A stretch of DNA of 38,182 nucleotides from Xanthobacteraceae bacterium (GTDB taxonomy: Bacteria > Pseudomonadota > Alphaproteobacteria > Rhizobiales > Xanthobacteraceae), in assembly GCA_004297465.1 (NCBI GenBank), contig SCUB01000020.1:1-38182 (forward strand), read 5' to 3'. The notes under the pieces are model-generated. The model did no database searches. It had not been told where the DNA came from and saw nothing but the letters and a program-made list of their open reading frames with translations. The translations under genes were made by a program, and so were the position numbers. Positions 18,294-27,916 of the stretch are shown in pieces (the stretch's first letter is position 1; each line of letters starts with the position of its first letter).

Positions 18294-18977
18294 ATGGCGC
18301 CCCGCAAGCCTTCCAGCACGCCATCGGCGCCGCCGAAGCCGACCTTCGCCCGCGAGCGCGCCTGGCTTGCGCGTGGCGGCGGGCCGGTTGCCGGCTGCGA
18401 CGAGGCGGGACGCGGGCCGCTCGCCGGTCCCGTGGTGGCGGCCGCCGTCATCCTCGATCCCAAGCGCATTCCACGTGGCATCGACGATTCCAAGCGTCTG
18501 ACGCCGGAGCGTCGCGAGGCGCTGTTCGACAAGATCTGCGGCTCGGCCATGGTGGCGGTCGCCATCGCCTCGACGGCGCGCATCGACCGCGACAACATCC
18601 TGCGCGCGTCGTTGTGGGCGATGGCGCGCGCGGTGCGCGGTTTGCCCGAGGCACCCGCCCGCGTGCTGGTCGACGGCCGCGACGGCATCGATGTCGCCTG
18701 CATCTGCGAGCCGCTGATCGGCGGCGACGGTCTGGCCGTCTCGATCGCCGCCGCCTCCATCGTCGCCAAGGTGACGCGCGACCGCCTGATGATGCGGCTC
18801 GGCGATGCCTGTCCCGGCTACGGCTTCGAGCAGCACATGGGCTACGCGGTGCCGGCGCACCTGGCAGCGCTCAGGCAGCTCGGGCCGACCGTGCATCACC
18901 GCCGCTCGTTCGCGCCGGTCGCCGCCGCCTGGGAGACGCGGCTGGGACTGTCGCAACCGGATCTCGCGCTGGCCTAG
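18294..18977 (+). CDS. rnhB: Ribonuclease HII
   Basis: A 227-residue RNase HII, which removes ribonucleotides and RNA primers from RNA-DNA hybrids. Family signature [20 protein letters not shown] at about 29-48, with catalytic D36 and E37. [16 protein letters not shown] is next and the middle acidic residue lies in VLVDGRDGI. The block [17 protein letters not shown] and the terminal [18 protein letters not shown] complete it. ATG 18294 is the first ATG of the frame; an upstream TTG at 18222 would add 24 low-complexity residues and touch the VOC stop. Confidence 0.95.
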   Translation: MAPRKPSSTPSAPPKPTFARERAWLARGGGPVAGCDEAGRGPLAGPVVAAAVILDPKRIPRGIDDSKRLTPERREALFDKICGSAMVAVAIASTARIDRDNILRASLWAMARAVRGLPEAPARVLVDGRDGIDVACICEPLIGGDGLAVSIAAASIVAKVTRDRLMMRLGDACPGYGFEQHMGYAVPAHLAALRQLGPTVHHRRSFAPVAAAWETRLGLSQPDLALA

Positions 18978-18988
18978 CCTCCTCGGTT

Positions 18989-19001
18989 GTCATGGCCGGG
19001 C
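18989..19001. repeat. Left-end segment of a dispersed palindromic repeat
   Basis: GTCATGGCCGGGC occurs here and identically at 26668-26680, in both cases shortly after a gene end. The partner right-end segment lies at 19307-19338 here and at 26754-26785 there. Confidence 0.5.
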
Positions 19002-19078
19002 AACCGGGTCTCGCCTACGGCGAGCCCGGCTGTAAACTTGACTCGGCCATCCATTCTTTCTGATGCGAGGGTCTTTCC

Positions 19079-19357
19079 ATGTCACCGACGTTCTGCAATT
19101 GGGACTGGCGGCCGGCGGTCTTGCTGCCCGGTGTTTCGGCTTTCGCGGTCACGCGGCCGGGCGGCGAGTGGAGGGAGGTGGACGGCTCCGATGTCGCCCA
19201 CACCGCCTCGGTCATGTCGGAAGCCGACTGGCGGGCGGCGTTCGAGCCCGATTTCGGCCCGCTCGACCTCTCCAAGATTCCCGCCCATTCCGGGCCCAGC
19301 CAAGAGATGGATGCGCGGGTCGAGCCCGCGCATGACGAGGGAGAAATTTCGTTATAG
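19079..19357 (+). CDS. Small hypothetical protein with repeat-derived C-terminus
   Basis: A 92-residue ORF with GAGGG about 9 bp before ATG 19079. The first 72 residues look protein-like (WRPAVLLPGVSAFAVTRPGG, then EWREVDGSDVAHTASVMSEADWRAAF) with no span or known domain. From about residue 77 the frame runs through a dispersed palindromic repeat (19307-19338), which encodes EMDARVEPAHD, and stops just beyond it. The original C-terminus may therefore have been replaced. I do not assign a function. The ORF may be a decaying gene. Confidence 0.55.
   Translation: MSPTFCNWDWRPAVLLPGVSAFAVTRPGGEWREVDGSDVAHTASVMSEADWRAAFEPDFGPLDLSKIPAHSGPSQEMDARVEPAHDEGEISL
19307..19338. repeat. Dispersed palindromic repeat, copy 1 (right-end segment)
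   Basis: A 32-bp segment identical at 29 of 32 positions to 26754-26785. It contains an inverted repeat with 9-bp arms and a 5-bp loop (19311-19333, ATGCGCGGG and CCCGCGCAT) and ends ATGACGA. This is the type of short intergenic palindrome common in Bradyrhizobium relatives. Confidence 0.75.
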
Positions 19358-19478
19358 CCGGGCTCGATCCCTCGCCATGTCAGGGCTGATCGAGCGGGCG
19401 GCGCATTGCCTGATCGCCTCGCCGGCCTTATCAACGCTGCCAGCCAGTCCTTTCTGTTCCGGAGCGGAACCAAGCCCC

Positions 19479-21026
19479 ATGCGTTTCACCTCGCTCGCCG
19501 TCGAACTGATCCGCGCCCGCCCGGTGCTGGTGTTCTGGCTCGCGGCGCTTCTGCCCGCGCTGATCTGGCTGGTGCTGCCGCTCGCGCTCTACGCCAGTCC
19601 GCCGGGCGAGGTCGGGCAGGTGCTGGCGATCGGGCACGAATACCGCCTCGGCTCCGACCTCGGTCCGCCACTGGCGTTCTGGCTCGCCGATCTCGCCTAC
19701 CGCCTCGCCGGCATGGCCGGCGTCTATCTCCTGGCGCAGGTCTGCTTCGTCGTCATGCTGTGGGCGATGTTCGCGCTCGGGCGCCTGATGGTGGGGGCGC
19801 AGCAGGCGGTGCTGGCGACGCTGCTCACCGTCACCATCACCGCCTTCAGCTTTCCCGGCGTCGAGTTCGGGCCGGCGATCCTGGCGCGGCCGCTGTGGGC
19901 GCTGGTCCTTTTGCATTTCTGGCAGGCCGTCGGCGAAGGGCGCCGCGCGGCATGGTTCGCGCTGTCGTTCGAGATCGGGCTCCTGCTGCTGACCACCGCC
20001 TCGGCCGCCTGGCTGGTCGGCCTGATGCTGGCGTTCGCGCTCGCCACCTCGCGCGGCCGGCGCGCGCTGGCCTCGCTCGATCCGCTGTTCGCGCTCTTTG
20101 TCGTCGCGACGCTGCTCACGCCGCATCTTGTCTGGCTGGCGCGCGAAGCCGGCGGGCTGCTGCCGCCGCTGCCCGGCGCGGCCGATCTCGCCGACAATCT
20201 GAGGCGCTGGCCGCGCCTCGCGGGCGGGTTGATGCTGACCATGGCCGGCATCGTGCTGCTGGCGCTGTTCAACTCGGGCCGGCTCGCGCTCAAGGGCGAG
20301 GCCGCGACCGACGAGGCGCCGATCATCCTGCGTCCGCCGCTTGATCCATTCGCGCGTCGCTATGTGTTCTATTTCACGCTGGCGCCGCCGCTCGCCGCCA
20401 GCCTGATCGCCGCCGCGCTCGGCCAGGAGCGGGTGATCGCGGGCGCCGGCATGCTGCTCGCGCCAATCGGCCTTGCGGTGGTGATCGCCGCCGGCGCGGT
20501 GATCCACCTGCACCGCCAGCGCATGCTGCGGGCGATCTGGATCGGCATCATCGCGGTGCCGGCGCTGTTCGTCGTCGCCGTCAGCCTGCTGCAGCCGTGG
20601 ACGTCCGACACCGAGGTCAAGACCATGCTGCCGGCGGCGCAGATCGGCGGCTTCTTCGGCGACAGCTTCGAGCGCCGCACCGGTCAGCCGCTGACGGCGG
20701 TGGCGGGCGACCCGGCGCTCGCCGTGCTGGTGGCGCTGGCGGCGCCGAGCCGGCCGCATCTCGTGCTGGACGCCGCGCCGGAGCGCTCGCCGTGGCTCAC
20801 GCCGGAGGACTTCACCCGGACCGGCGGCATCGTGGTGTGGCGGGCGGCCGATACCGCGGGCGCGGTGCCGGACGACATCCGGCGGCGGTTCCCGATGCTC
20901 ACCCCCGAAGTGCCGCGCGCGTTCGAGCGCATGGTGCAGGGCAGGCAGCCGCTGTTGCGGATCGGCTGGGCCATCGTGCGCCCGGCGGCGGCCGCGGCGT
21001 TCGACGCCACCGGTTCGACGCGCTGA
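19479..21026 (+). CDS. Membrane glycosyltransferase, GT39/ArnT-like
   Basis: A 515-residue multi-span membrane protein with about ten hydrophobic segments in the first 400 residues. The first luminal loop holds GHEYRLGSDLGPPLAFWLAD (about 51-70), the acidic and aromatic pattern of family 39/83 enzymes that use polyprenyl-linked sugars. The last 150 residues (from about QPWTSDTEVKTM) form a soluble periplasmic domain, as in ArnT-type proteins. The likely role is transfer of a sugar from a lipid carrier to an envelope acceptor at the periplasmic face. Substrate unknown. ATG 19479 follows GGAGCGG. It converges on the uracil-DNA glycosylase gene 9 bp away. Confidence 0.75.
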   Translation: MRFTSLAVELIRARPVLVFWLAALLPALIWLVLPLALYASPPGEVGQVLAIGHEYRLGSDLGPPLAFWLADLAYRLAGMAGVYLLAQVCFVVMLWAMFALGRLMVGAQQAVLATLLTVTITAFSFPGVEFGPAILARPLWALVLLHFWQAVGEGRRAAWFALSFEIGLLLLTTASAAWLVGLMLAFALATSRGRRALASLDPLFALFVVATLLTPHLVWLAREAGGLLPPLPGAADLADNLRRWPRLAGGLMLTMAGIVLLALFNSGRLALKGEAATDEAPIILRPPLDPFARRYVFYFTLAPPLAASLIAAALGQERVIAGAGMLLAPIGLAVVIAAGAVIHLHRQRMLRAIWIGIIAVPALFVVAVSLLQPWTSDTEVKTMLPAAQIGGFFGDSFERRTGQPLTAVAGDPALAVLVALAAPSRPHLVLDAAPERSPWLTPEDFTRTGGIVVWRAADTAGAVPDDIRRRFPMLTPEVPRAFERMVQGRQPLLRIGWAIVRPAAAAAFDATGSTR

Positions 21027-21035
21027 TTCAGCAGG

Positions 21036-21836
21036 TCATGCGTCGAGCGCGGCGCGGACCGCGCACAGGTCCTGCCAGGCGAGGCGCTTGTAGATCGGCG
21101 AGCGCAGCAGGTAGGCGGGATGGAAGCTCGGCAGGGCGCGGATTTTCCGCGTGCCGGTGTCGTAGTCGAACCAGCGCCCGCGCGTGCGCATGATGCCCTC
21201 GCGCGTCCCCAAGAGCGTCTGCGTCGCCGGATTGCCGAGGCAGACCAGGATGTCGGGATCGACAAGCTCGATCTGGCGGCGGATGAACGGCAGGCAGATC
21301 TGCGTTTCCTGCGGCGTCGGCGTGCGGTTGCCGGGCGGCCGCCACGGAATGACGTTGGCGATGTAGGCGGTGCGGCGGTCGAGGCCGATCGCCGCCATCA
21401 TGCGGTCCAGGAGCTTGCCGGAGCGGCCGACGAACGGGAGGCCCTCGATGTCCTCGTCGCGGCCGGGCGCCTCGCCCACGAACATGACGCGCGCGCCGGG
21501 GGTGCCGTCGGCGAACACCAGGCGGCTCGCGGTGGCTTTCAGCGCGCAGCCGTCGAACGCCTCCATGAGCGCCCGCAACTCGTCGAGGCTGGCGGCGCGT
21601 TGCGCCATTTCGCGCGCCGAGCCGATGGCGGCATCGGGTGGCGGCGGCGCGGCGGGGGAGGCGTGCGGCGGCGCGGCGGGCGCGGGGGAGGGCGCGGCCG
21701 GCTTTGCTGGCGCTTCGAGAGCGTGGTGAGGATCGTCCAGCCGGTTGACAGGCCCGTCGGCCAGCGCGCAATCGACCCCCGCCTCCAGATGGAAGGCGAG
21801 CAGGTCGCGGGCGGAGACGGGTTGCGCGGGCGGCAT
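21036..21836 (-). CDS. Uracil-DNA glycosylase, family 4 type
   Basis: A 266-residue enzyme that excises uracil from DNA. A Pro/Ala-rich linker (about 42-70) separates a short N-terminal segment ([17 protein letters not shown]) from the catalytic domain. Motif 1 is [20 protein letters not shown] and motif 2 is [10 protein letters not shown]. Family 4 carries a 4Fe-4S cluster with four cysteines; core cysteines visible here are in [16 protein letters not shown] and LVCLGNPA, so the fourth ligand is not obvious. ATG 21836 ([13 protein letters not shown]) is chosen over a longer frame from 21935, whose added residues look non-coding. Divergent from the ETF-QO gene. Confidence 0.9.
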   Translation of the reverse strand: MPPAQPVSARDLLAFHLEAGVDCALADGPVNRLDDPHHALEAPAKPAAPSPAPAAPPHASPAAPPPPDAAIGSAREMAQRAASLDELRALMEAFDGCALKATASRLVFADGTPGARVMFVGEAPGRDEDIEGLPFVGRSGKLLDRMMAAIGLDRRTAYIANVIPWRPPGNRTPTPQETQICLPFIRRQIELVDPDILVCLGNPATQTLLGTREGIMRTRGRWFDYDTGTRKIRALPSFHPAYLLRSPIYKRLAWQDLCAVRAALDA

Positions 21837-22036
21837 GCGGGGATGATCTTTGTGGCAATTCTCGAAAATCCTGCCGCTCGGGCGGCAGGCCGGCACTCTA
21901 GTCGGCTCCGGCACGATGCGAAATGCCGGATCCACGCTTTTCCTTGAGGGTGCGGGGAGCGGCGCCGGTGGGGTTGTGCTGGCCGAAAAAATCGTAAAAT
22001 GTCGCCCGGCAACACTTCTGGGGTGAGAAAAAACAC

Positions 22037-23698
22037 ATGAGCAACGCAGAAATGCCCGCTCGCGAATCGATGGAATTCGACGTGGTGATCGTCGGCGCCG
22101 GCCCTTCGGGCCTGAGCGCGGCGATCCGCCTCAAGCAGCTCAACGCCGATCTCTCCGTTGTCGTGGTCGAGAAGGGCTCGGAGGTCGGCGCCCACATCCT
22201 GTCCGGCGCGGTGATCGATCCGGTCGCGCTCGACAAGCTGCTGCCCGACTGGCGCAATGACGCCGCGCAGCCGCTCACCACCGAGGTCAACGACGACCGC
22301 TTCTACTGGCTGACCGGCGGCGCGGCGATCCGCCTGCCCAATTTCCTGATGCCGCCGCTGATGAACAATCACGGCTGCCTGGTCGGCTCGCTCGGCAATG
22401 TCTGCCGCTGGCTGGCGACCAAGGCAGAGGCGCTCGGCGTCGAGATCTATCCGGGCTTCGCCGCCGCCGAGGTGCTCCATGGCGCGGCCGGCGAGGTGCG
22501 CGGCATCGCCACCGGCGACATGGGCGTGGGCCGCGACGGCAAGTCGAAGGATTCGTTCACGCGCGGCATGGAACTGCACGCCAAATACACGCTGTTCGCC
22601 GAGGGCGCGCGCGGCAGCCTGACCAAGGGGCTGATCGCGCGCTACAGGCTCGACGCCAACAGCGAGCCGGCCAAGTTCGGCATCGGCCTCAAGGAAGTCT
22701 GGCAGATCGACAAGGCCAAGCACCGCCGCGGCCTGATCCAGCATTCGTTCGGCTGGCCGCTCGACAATTCCACCGGCGGCGGCTCGTTCCTCTATCACTT
22801 CGACGACGATCTCGTCGCCGTCGGCTTCGTGCTGCATCTCAACTATGCCAACCCGTATCTGTCGCCGTTCGAGGAGTTCCAGCGCTTCAAGCTGCACCCC
22901 TCGGTGCGCTCGCTGTTCGAGGGCGCCAAGCGGCTCGGCTACGGCGCGCGCGCCATCACCGAGGGCGGCTACCAGTCGGTGCCGCGCCTGACGTTCCCGG
23001 GCGGCGCGCTGATCGGATGCGCCGCCGGCTTCGTCAACGTCGCGCGCATCAAGGGCGTCCACAACGCCATGGGCACCGGCATACTCGCCGCCGAGCATGT
23101 CGCCGCCGCGCTTGGCGGCGGCCGCGCCAACGACGAACTGACCGAATACGAAAACGCCTGGCGCTCCTCCGCGGTCGGCGACGACCTCAAGAAGGTGCGC
23201 AACGTCAAGCCGCTGTGGTCGAAGTTCGGCACCGTGATCGGGGTCGCGCTCGGCGGCCTCGACATGTGGACCAACACGCTGTTCGGGTTCTCGCCGTTCG
23301 GCACGCTCGGCCACGGCAAACCCGATTCCAAATGTCTGGAGCCGGCCAGCCGGCACGCACCGATCGCCTATCCCAGGCCGGACGGCAAGATCACCTTCGA
23401 CCGCCTGTCATCGGTGTTCCTCTCCAACACCAACCACGAGGAGGATCAGCCGATCCACCTCCAGGTGCGCGATCCGTCGTTGCAGAAGTCGTCCGAGCAC
23501 GACGTGTTCGCCGGCCCCTCGGCGCGCTATTGCCCGGCCGGGGTCTATGAGTGGATGGAGGAGGAGACGCCGCCGCGTTTCGTCATCAACGCGCAGAACT
23601 GCGTCCACTGCAAGACCTGCGACATCAAGGATCCCAACGGCAACATCAACTGGGTGCCGCCGGAAGGCGGCGGCGGACCGAATTACCAGGCGATGTAG
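22037..23698 (+). CDS. Electron-transfer flavoprotein:ubiquinone oxidoreductase
   Basis: A 553-residue ETF-QO. The FAD-binding Rossmann motif GAGPSG is at 20-25. The middle holds the membrane-associating quinone-binding region. The C-terminal 4Fe-4S cluster is made of C499 (YCPAGVYEW), C522, C525 and C528 (NCVHCKTCDIKDPNGNINW). It passes electrons from reduced ETF, fed by acyl-CoA dehydrogenases, to ubiquinone at the inner membrane. Full length and complete motifs. It stands alone: the next gene on the strand starts 274 bp later, and that gap shows nothing I can name. Confidence 0.97.
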   Translation: MSNAEMPARESMEFDVVIVGAGPSGLSAAIRLKQLNADLSVVVVEKGSEVGAHILSGAVIDPVALDKLLPDWRNDAAQPLTTEVNDDRFYWLTGGAAIRLPNFLMPPLMNNHGCLVGSLGNVCRWLATKAEALGVEIYPGFAAAEVLHGAAGEVRGIATGDMGVGRDGKSKDSFTRGMELHAKYTLFAEGARGSLTKGLIARYRLDANSEPAKFGIGLKEVWQIDKAKHRRGLIQHSFGWPLDNSTGGGSFLYHFDDDLVAVGFVLHLNYANPYLSPFEEFQRFKLHPSVRSLFEGAKRLGYGARAITEGGYQSVPRLTFPGGALIGCAAGFVNVARIKGVHNAMGTGILAAEHVAAALGGGRANDELTEYENAWRSSAVGDDLKKVRNVKPLWSKFGTVIGVALGGLDMWTNTLFGFSPFGTLGHGKPDSKCLEPASRHAPIAYPRPDGKITFDRLSSVFLSNTNHEEDQPIHLQVRDPSLQKSSEHDVFAGPSARYCPAGVYEWMEEETPPRFVINAQNCVHCKTCDIKDPNGNINWVPPEGGGGPNYQAM

Positions 23699-23972
23699 GG
23701 CCGATTGCCGCCATTTGACCCGGCGTGGCCGGAATTCGGTCACAGAAAAGATGTTGAATAAAAAGTCCGGAACCCAAGCCGGGGACGTCGGCCCGGGCGC
23801 GTCGTGCAAATCGCCGGACATCCCCCCGTAATCTTGCGGCGCGCGGCCAAACGGGCCATTGTCGGCGGCGGTACGAACAGGCGGGAGCGCGGGGTATTTG
23901 CTGGCGCCTGCTCATGTCGCCGCCTCCCGAGCAAGCGGTGCGGGAAATGCGTCTCAAGGAGATCGATCAGCC

Positions 23973-25772
23973 GTGACGTTGACTTTCCAGCGAATTTTCA
24001 GTCGCCCGTCCGGACTGGCGGCCATCGCCCTCATGCTGCTGGCGGCGCCGGTGGACCTTGCCGCGCAGCCGCATGGCACCCTGGCGGCGCGGCGTCCGGC
24101 GGCGCGCACCGTGCCGGCCGGCGAGCGCGAGGTGGTTTCGATCTCCGGCAATTATCTGGCCGCGCGCCACGCCAGCGTGCAGCGCGACGCCACCGCCGCC
24201 TCGACCTATTACCGCGCCGCGCTGCGCGCCGACCCGCTCAACAACGACCTCCTCGACCGCGCCTTCATCTCGGCGCTGGCCGACGGCGACATCGCGGAAG
24301 CGGTCAAGCTCGCCGACCGCATCGTCGCCATCGACAAGAGCAACCGCGTGGCGCGCCTCGTCATCGGCGTGCGCGCGCTCAAGCAGAAACAGTATGCGGC
24401 CGCGCGCGCCAATATCGCGCAGTCGGTGCGCGGGCCGATCACCGACCTGGTGGCGACGCTGCTCAACGGCTGGGCCAGCGCCGGCGCGGGCGACGCGCGC
24501 GGCGCGCTCGCCGCCATCGACAAGCTGGCCGGTCCCGAATGGTATCCGATCTTCAAGGACCTTCATGCCGGCATGATCGCGGAGATGGCCGGCAATCCCA
24601 AGGAAGCCGGCATTCGCCTCGAACGATCCTATAAGCTAGACCCCACCACGCTGCGGGTGGCGGACGCCTATGCGCGCTGGCTGTCGCGCCACAAGTCGCC
24701 GGCGGCGGCGGCGGAAGTGTACGAGACCTTCGACAAGGGGCTTGCGCATCATCCGCTCATCCTCGAGGGACTGAAGGAAACCAGGGCCGGCAAGAAGCGT
24801 GCGCCGCTGATCGATTCGCCCCAGGCCGGCGCCGCCGAGGCGCTGTACGGCGTCGGCGCATCGCTGAGCCGGCGCGGTGGCGAGGATCTGGCGCTGATCT
24901 ACCTGCAGCTCGCGCTCTATCTGACGCCCAACCATTCGATGGCGCTGTTGTCGCTCGCCGACCTCTACGAGGCGGTCAAGAAGCCGCAGCTCGCCATCGC
25001 GGTCTATGCCCGCGTGCCCGCCGACTCGCCGGTCAAGCGCAACGCGCAGATCCAGCTCGCCTCCAACCTCGACAGTCTCGAACGCACCGACGAGGCCACG
25101 GCCATCCTCAAGGGCCTGATCGCGGAAAATCCTAACGACCTCGAAGCGATCATGGCGCTCGGCAACATCCAGCGCGACCGCAAGAAGTTCGCCGACTGCG
25201 CCGACACCTACGCGCGCGCCATCGCGCAACTGCCCGAGACCGACAAGAAGAATTGGGTGTTCTATTATTTCCGCGGCATCTGCGCCGAGCGTTCCAAGCA
25301 GTGGGCGCTGGCCGAGGCCGATCTCAAGAGGGCGCTGCAGATGCAGCCCGAACAGCCCATGGTGCTCAATTATCTCGGCTATTCGTGGATCGACCAGGGC
25401 ATCAATCTCGACGAGGGCATGAAGATGATCCGCCGCGCGGTCGATCAGCGGCCGGACGACGGCTACATCGTCGACTCGCTGGGCTGGGCCTATTACCGCA
25501 CCGGCAATTTCGACGAGGCGACCAAGCATCTCGAGCGCGCCATCGAGCTGAAGCCCGAGGACCCCACCATCAACGACCATCTCGGCGATGCCTACTGGCG
25601 CATCGGCCGCACGCTGGAAGCGAAGTTCCAGTGGGCTCACGCGCGCGATCTCAAGCCCGATCCCGGCGAAGTGCCGAAGATCGAGGCCAAGCTGCGCGAC
25701 GGCCTGCCCGACGACAAGGCCTCGTCGGCGGCCGCCGACAAGGACAAGAAGGACGGCAAGAACGGCGGCTGA
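23973..25772 (+). CDS. Secreted or periplasmic TPR-repeat protein
   Basis: A 599-residue protein. The GTG at 23973 follows AAGGAG and opens a signal-peptide-like N-terminus (residues 1-30, with LAAIALMLLAAPVDLAAQ). Tetratricopeptide repeats then cover most of the chain, clearest at about 420-560 (WALAEADLKRALQMQPEQPM, GWAYYRTGNFDEATKHLERA, GDAYWRIGRTLEAKFQWAHA). The last 25 residues are charged (DKDKKDGKNGG). Such proteins act as scaffolds for envelope or export assemblies; no partner can be read here. It is linked to ispE by a 4-bp gap whose ribosome site overlaps this stop, a pair also common in relatives. Confidence 0.88.
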   Translation: MTLTFQRIFSRPSGLAAIALMLLAAPVDLAAQPHGTLAARRPAARTVPAGEREVVSISGNYLAARHASVQRDATAASTYYRAALRADPLNNDLLDRAFISALADGDIAEAVKLADRIVAIDKSNRVARLVIGVRALKQKQYAAARANIAQSVRGPITDLVATLLNGWASAGAGDARGALAAIDKLAGPEWYPIFKDLHAGMIAEMAGNPKEAGIRLERSYKLDPTTLRVADAYARWLSRHKSPAAAAEVYETFDKGLAHHPLILEGLKETRAGKKRAPLIDSPQAGAAEALYGVGASLSRRGGEDLALIYLQLALYLTPNHSMALLSLADLYEAVKKPQLAIAVYARVPADSPVKRNAQIQLASNLDSLERTDEATAILKGLIAENPNDLEAIMALGNIQRDRKKFADCADTYARAIAQLPETDKKNWVFYYFRGICAERSKQWALAEADLKRALQMQPEQPMVLNYLGYSWIDQGINLDEGMKMIRRAVDQRPDDGYIVDSLGWAYYRTGNFDEATKHLERAIELKPEDPTINDHLGDAYWRIGRTLEAKFQWAHARDLKPDPGEVPKIEAKLRDGLPDDKASSAAADKDKKDGKNGG

Positions 25773-25776
25773 GGCG

Positions 25777-26628
25777 ATGGCGGTGCTGATCGAGCGCGCC
25801 CGCGCCAAGATCAATCTGACGCTGCGCGTGCGCGGCCGCCGCGCCGACGGCTATCACGACCTCGACAGCCTGGTGGCGTTCGCGGCCCTGGCCGACCGGC
25901 TGGCGCTCGAACCGGGGCCGGGCATCGATCTCGTTGTGAGCGGCCCGCGCGCGGCGGCGTGTGGGCCTGCGGCCGACAACCTCGTGCTGGTCGCCGCCGC
26001 CCAGGCGCGCGCGCGCATCGCCGGGCTCATCCTTGGCCGCTTCACCCTCGACAAGCGCCTGCCGGCGGCGGCGGGCATCGGCGGCGGCTCGGCGGATGCG
26101 GCGGCGGCGCTGCGCCTGATCGCGCGGGCCAACGCTCTGTCACCTGATGATTCCCGCCTGATGGACGCCGCGCGCGCCACCGGCGCCGATGTGCCGGTGT
26201 GTCTCGTCTCGCGCGCCAGCCGGATGCGCGGCATCGGCGACGAGCTGCAGCCTGTCGCATGGCCGCGCATCGCCGCGGTGCTGGTCAATCCGGGCGTCGC
26301 GGTGGCGACGCGCGACGTATTCGGCGCGCTGGGCCTCAAGGCGGGCGAGACGCTCGCGGCCGATGAAAACATGAATTGCGCGCCGCTGACGCCGACCGGC
26401 CTTGCGGCTGGCCGCAATGATCTCGAACCCGTCGCGGTAGGGCTGCAGCCGGTGATCGGCGACGTGCTGGCGGCGTTGCGGGCCACCGGCTGCGTGCTCG
26501 CGCGCATGTCGGGCTCGGGGGCGACCTGCTTTTCGCTCTATGCCGACGGCCGGAGCGCGCTTTCCGCCGCGCACGCGCTCAGACGCGCGCATCCGGCCTG
26601 GTGGGTGCGCGCCAGCGTGATCGGCTGA
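25777..26628 (+). CDS. ispE: IspE, 4-diphosphocytidyl-2-C-methyl-D-erythritol kinase
   Basis: A 283-residue GHMP kinase of the non-mevalonate isoprenoid route, phosphorylating CDP-methylerythritol in the cytoplasm. It starts ERARAKINLTLRVRGRRADG (substrate-binding Lys and N-terminal strand). The ATP loop LPAAAGIGGGSADAAAALRL is at about 95-114, and motif 3 is ARMSGSGATCFSLY near the C-terminus. It is translationally close to the upstream TPR gene. The polyprenyl diphosphate synthase gene, which uses the products of this pathway, lies nearby in convergent orientation. Confidence 0.96.
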   Translation: MAVLIERARAKINLTLRVRGRRADGYHDLDSLVAFAALADRLALEPGPGIDLVVSGPRAAACGPAADNLVLVAAAQARARIAGLILGRFTLDKRLPAAAGIGGGSADAAAALRLIARANALSPDDSRLMDAARATGADVPVCLVSRASRMRGIGDELQPVAWPRIAAVLVNPGVAVATRDVFGALGLKAGETLAADENMNCAPLTPTGLAAGRNDLEPVAVGLQPVIGDVLAALRATGCVLARMSGSGATCFSLYADGRSALSAAHALRRAHPAWWVRASVIG

Positions 26629-26667
26629 CTTTTCCGATGTAAGCGCCGGACTCGCCCTTCCCGCGGT

Positions 26668-26790
26668 GTCATGGCCGGGCCTGACCTGTCCCGTAACACA
26701 CCGTCATTGCCGGACTTGATCCGGCAATCCAGCTTTCTCCTGGACAGGCTCGAATGGATGCCCGGGTCGAGCTCGGGCATGACGACATGG
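26668..26790. repeat. Dispersed palindromic repeat, copy 2 (two hairpins)
   Basis: This fills the gap between the convergent ispE and polyprenyl synthase genes. It holds GTCATGGCCGGGC (26668-26680, identical to 18989-19001) and a perfect inverted repeat with 9-bp arms and 5-bp loop (26706-26728). A second with one mismatch lies at 26758-26780. The segment 26754-26785 matches 19307-19338 at 29 of 32 positions. Its place between two gene ends suggests it also works as a two-way transcription stop. Confidence 0.8.
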
Positions 26791-26802
26791 AGAAGCCATT
26801 AC

Positions 26803-27816
26803 CTAGTGTGAGCGCGCGATGCAGAACGCCACCACCTGCTCGAGCGCGGTCTTCATGATCGAGGGCGCAAACAGCGCCAGCGCGTCGCTCGCCATCGCGC
26901 CGTAGTGCTGGGCGCGGCTCACGGTATCCTCGATGGTGCGGTGCTTGGTTATCAGTCCGATGGCGTGATCGAGGTCGCCGTCGCTGATCTCGCCACGCTC
27001 GAGCGTGCGCACCCAGAACGCGCGCTCGGTATCGTTGCCGCGCCGGAACGCCAGCACGACGGGCAGCGTGATCTTGCCCTCGCGGAAGTCGTCACCGACG
27101 TTCTTGCCGAGCTTGGCGGCCTTGCCGCCATAGTCGAGCGCGTCGTCGACCAGCTGGAAGGCAATGCCGAGATTCATGCCGAACGAGCGGCAGGCGACCT
27201 GCTCGGCCTTGGGGCGGCTCGCGAGCACGGGACCGACCTCGCAGGCCGCGGCGAACAGCTCCGCGGTCTTGCCGCGTACCACGGCGAGATACTCGTCCTC
27301 GGTGGTGGCGGTGTTCTTGGCGGCGGCAAGCTGCATCACCTCGCCCTCGGCGATGGTGCAGGCGGCGGACGAGAGGATGTCGAGCGCGCGCAAGGAGCCG
27401 ACCTCGACCATCATGCGGAACGCCTGGCCGAGCAGGAAGTCGCCGACCAGCACGCTGGCCTCGTTGCCCCACAGCATGCGCGCCGCGAGCTTGCCGCGCC
27501 GCATGTCGCTCTCGTCGACCACGTCGTCGTGCAGGAGCGTCGCGGTGTGCATGAACTCCACCGCGGCGGCGAGCTTGACATGGCCGTCGCCGGAATAGCC
27601 GGTGAGATCCGCCATCGCCAGGGTGAGCATCGGCCTGAGCCTTTTGCCGCCCGACGAGATCAGGTGGTTGGCGACCTCGGGGATCATGGCGACGTCGGAG
27701 CCCGTGCGCGACAGGATGGTGGTGTTGACGCGCGCCATGTCGGCGGCCACCAGGGCGACGAGCTGGTCCACCGACGGGGTCGGCGACGGGCTTTCAAACG
27801 GGACGACAACCGCCAC
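26803..27816 (-). CDS. Long-chain polyprenyl diphosphate synthase (octa-/decaprenyl, ubiquinone side chain)
   Basis: A 337-residue trans-prenyltransferase. The first Asp-rich motif is LLHDDVVDESDMRRG (about 94-108) and the second lies in AFQLVDDALDYGG (about 221-233). GGKRLRP (about 56-62) is the diphosphate-binding segment. Length and sequence fit the enzyme that makes the C40-C50 ubiquinone tail. There is no ATG at the right place; GTG 27816 with GGAGAA 8 bp upstream gives the normal N-terminus, whereas the longer open frame to 27990 adds unlikely residues. Divergent from the DUF2007 gene. Confidence 0.94.
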   Translation of the reverse strand: MAVVVPFESPSPTPSVDQLVALVAADMARVNTTILSRTGSDVAMIPEVANHLISSGGKRLRPMLTLAMADLTGYSGDGHVKLAAAVEFMHTATLLHDDVVDESDMRRGKLAARMLWGNEASVLVGDFLLGQAFRMMVEVGSLRALDILSSAACTIAEGEVMQLAAAKNTATTEDEYLAVVRGKTAELFAAACEVGPVLASRPKAEQVACRSFGMNLGIAFQLVDDALDYGGKAAKLGKNVGDDFREGKITLPVVLAFRRGNDTERAFWVRTLERGEISDGDLDHAIGLITKHRTIEDTVSRAQHYGAMASDALALFAPSIMKTALEQVVAFCIARSH

Positions 27817-27916
27817 TTCTGTTCTCCGGCAATAATTTCGCGCACAATAGAAACACCGGAGAGGGGCGGCAAGGCCCGTACGGGGCGGCCGCCGCCGGCC
27901 GGGGGAGGACAAAGGC

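Noticed and set aside
19456..19470. GTTCCG-GAG-CGGAAC palindrome before the GT39-like gene
   Set aside because: It contains the ribosome site of that gene and does not match the alphaproteobacterial LexA motif. No other site like it was noticed.
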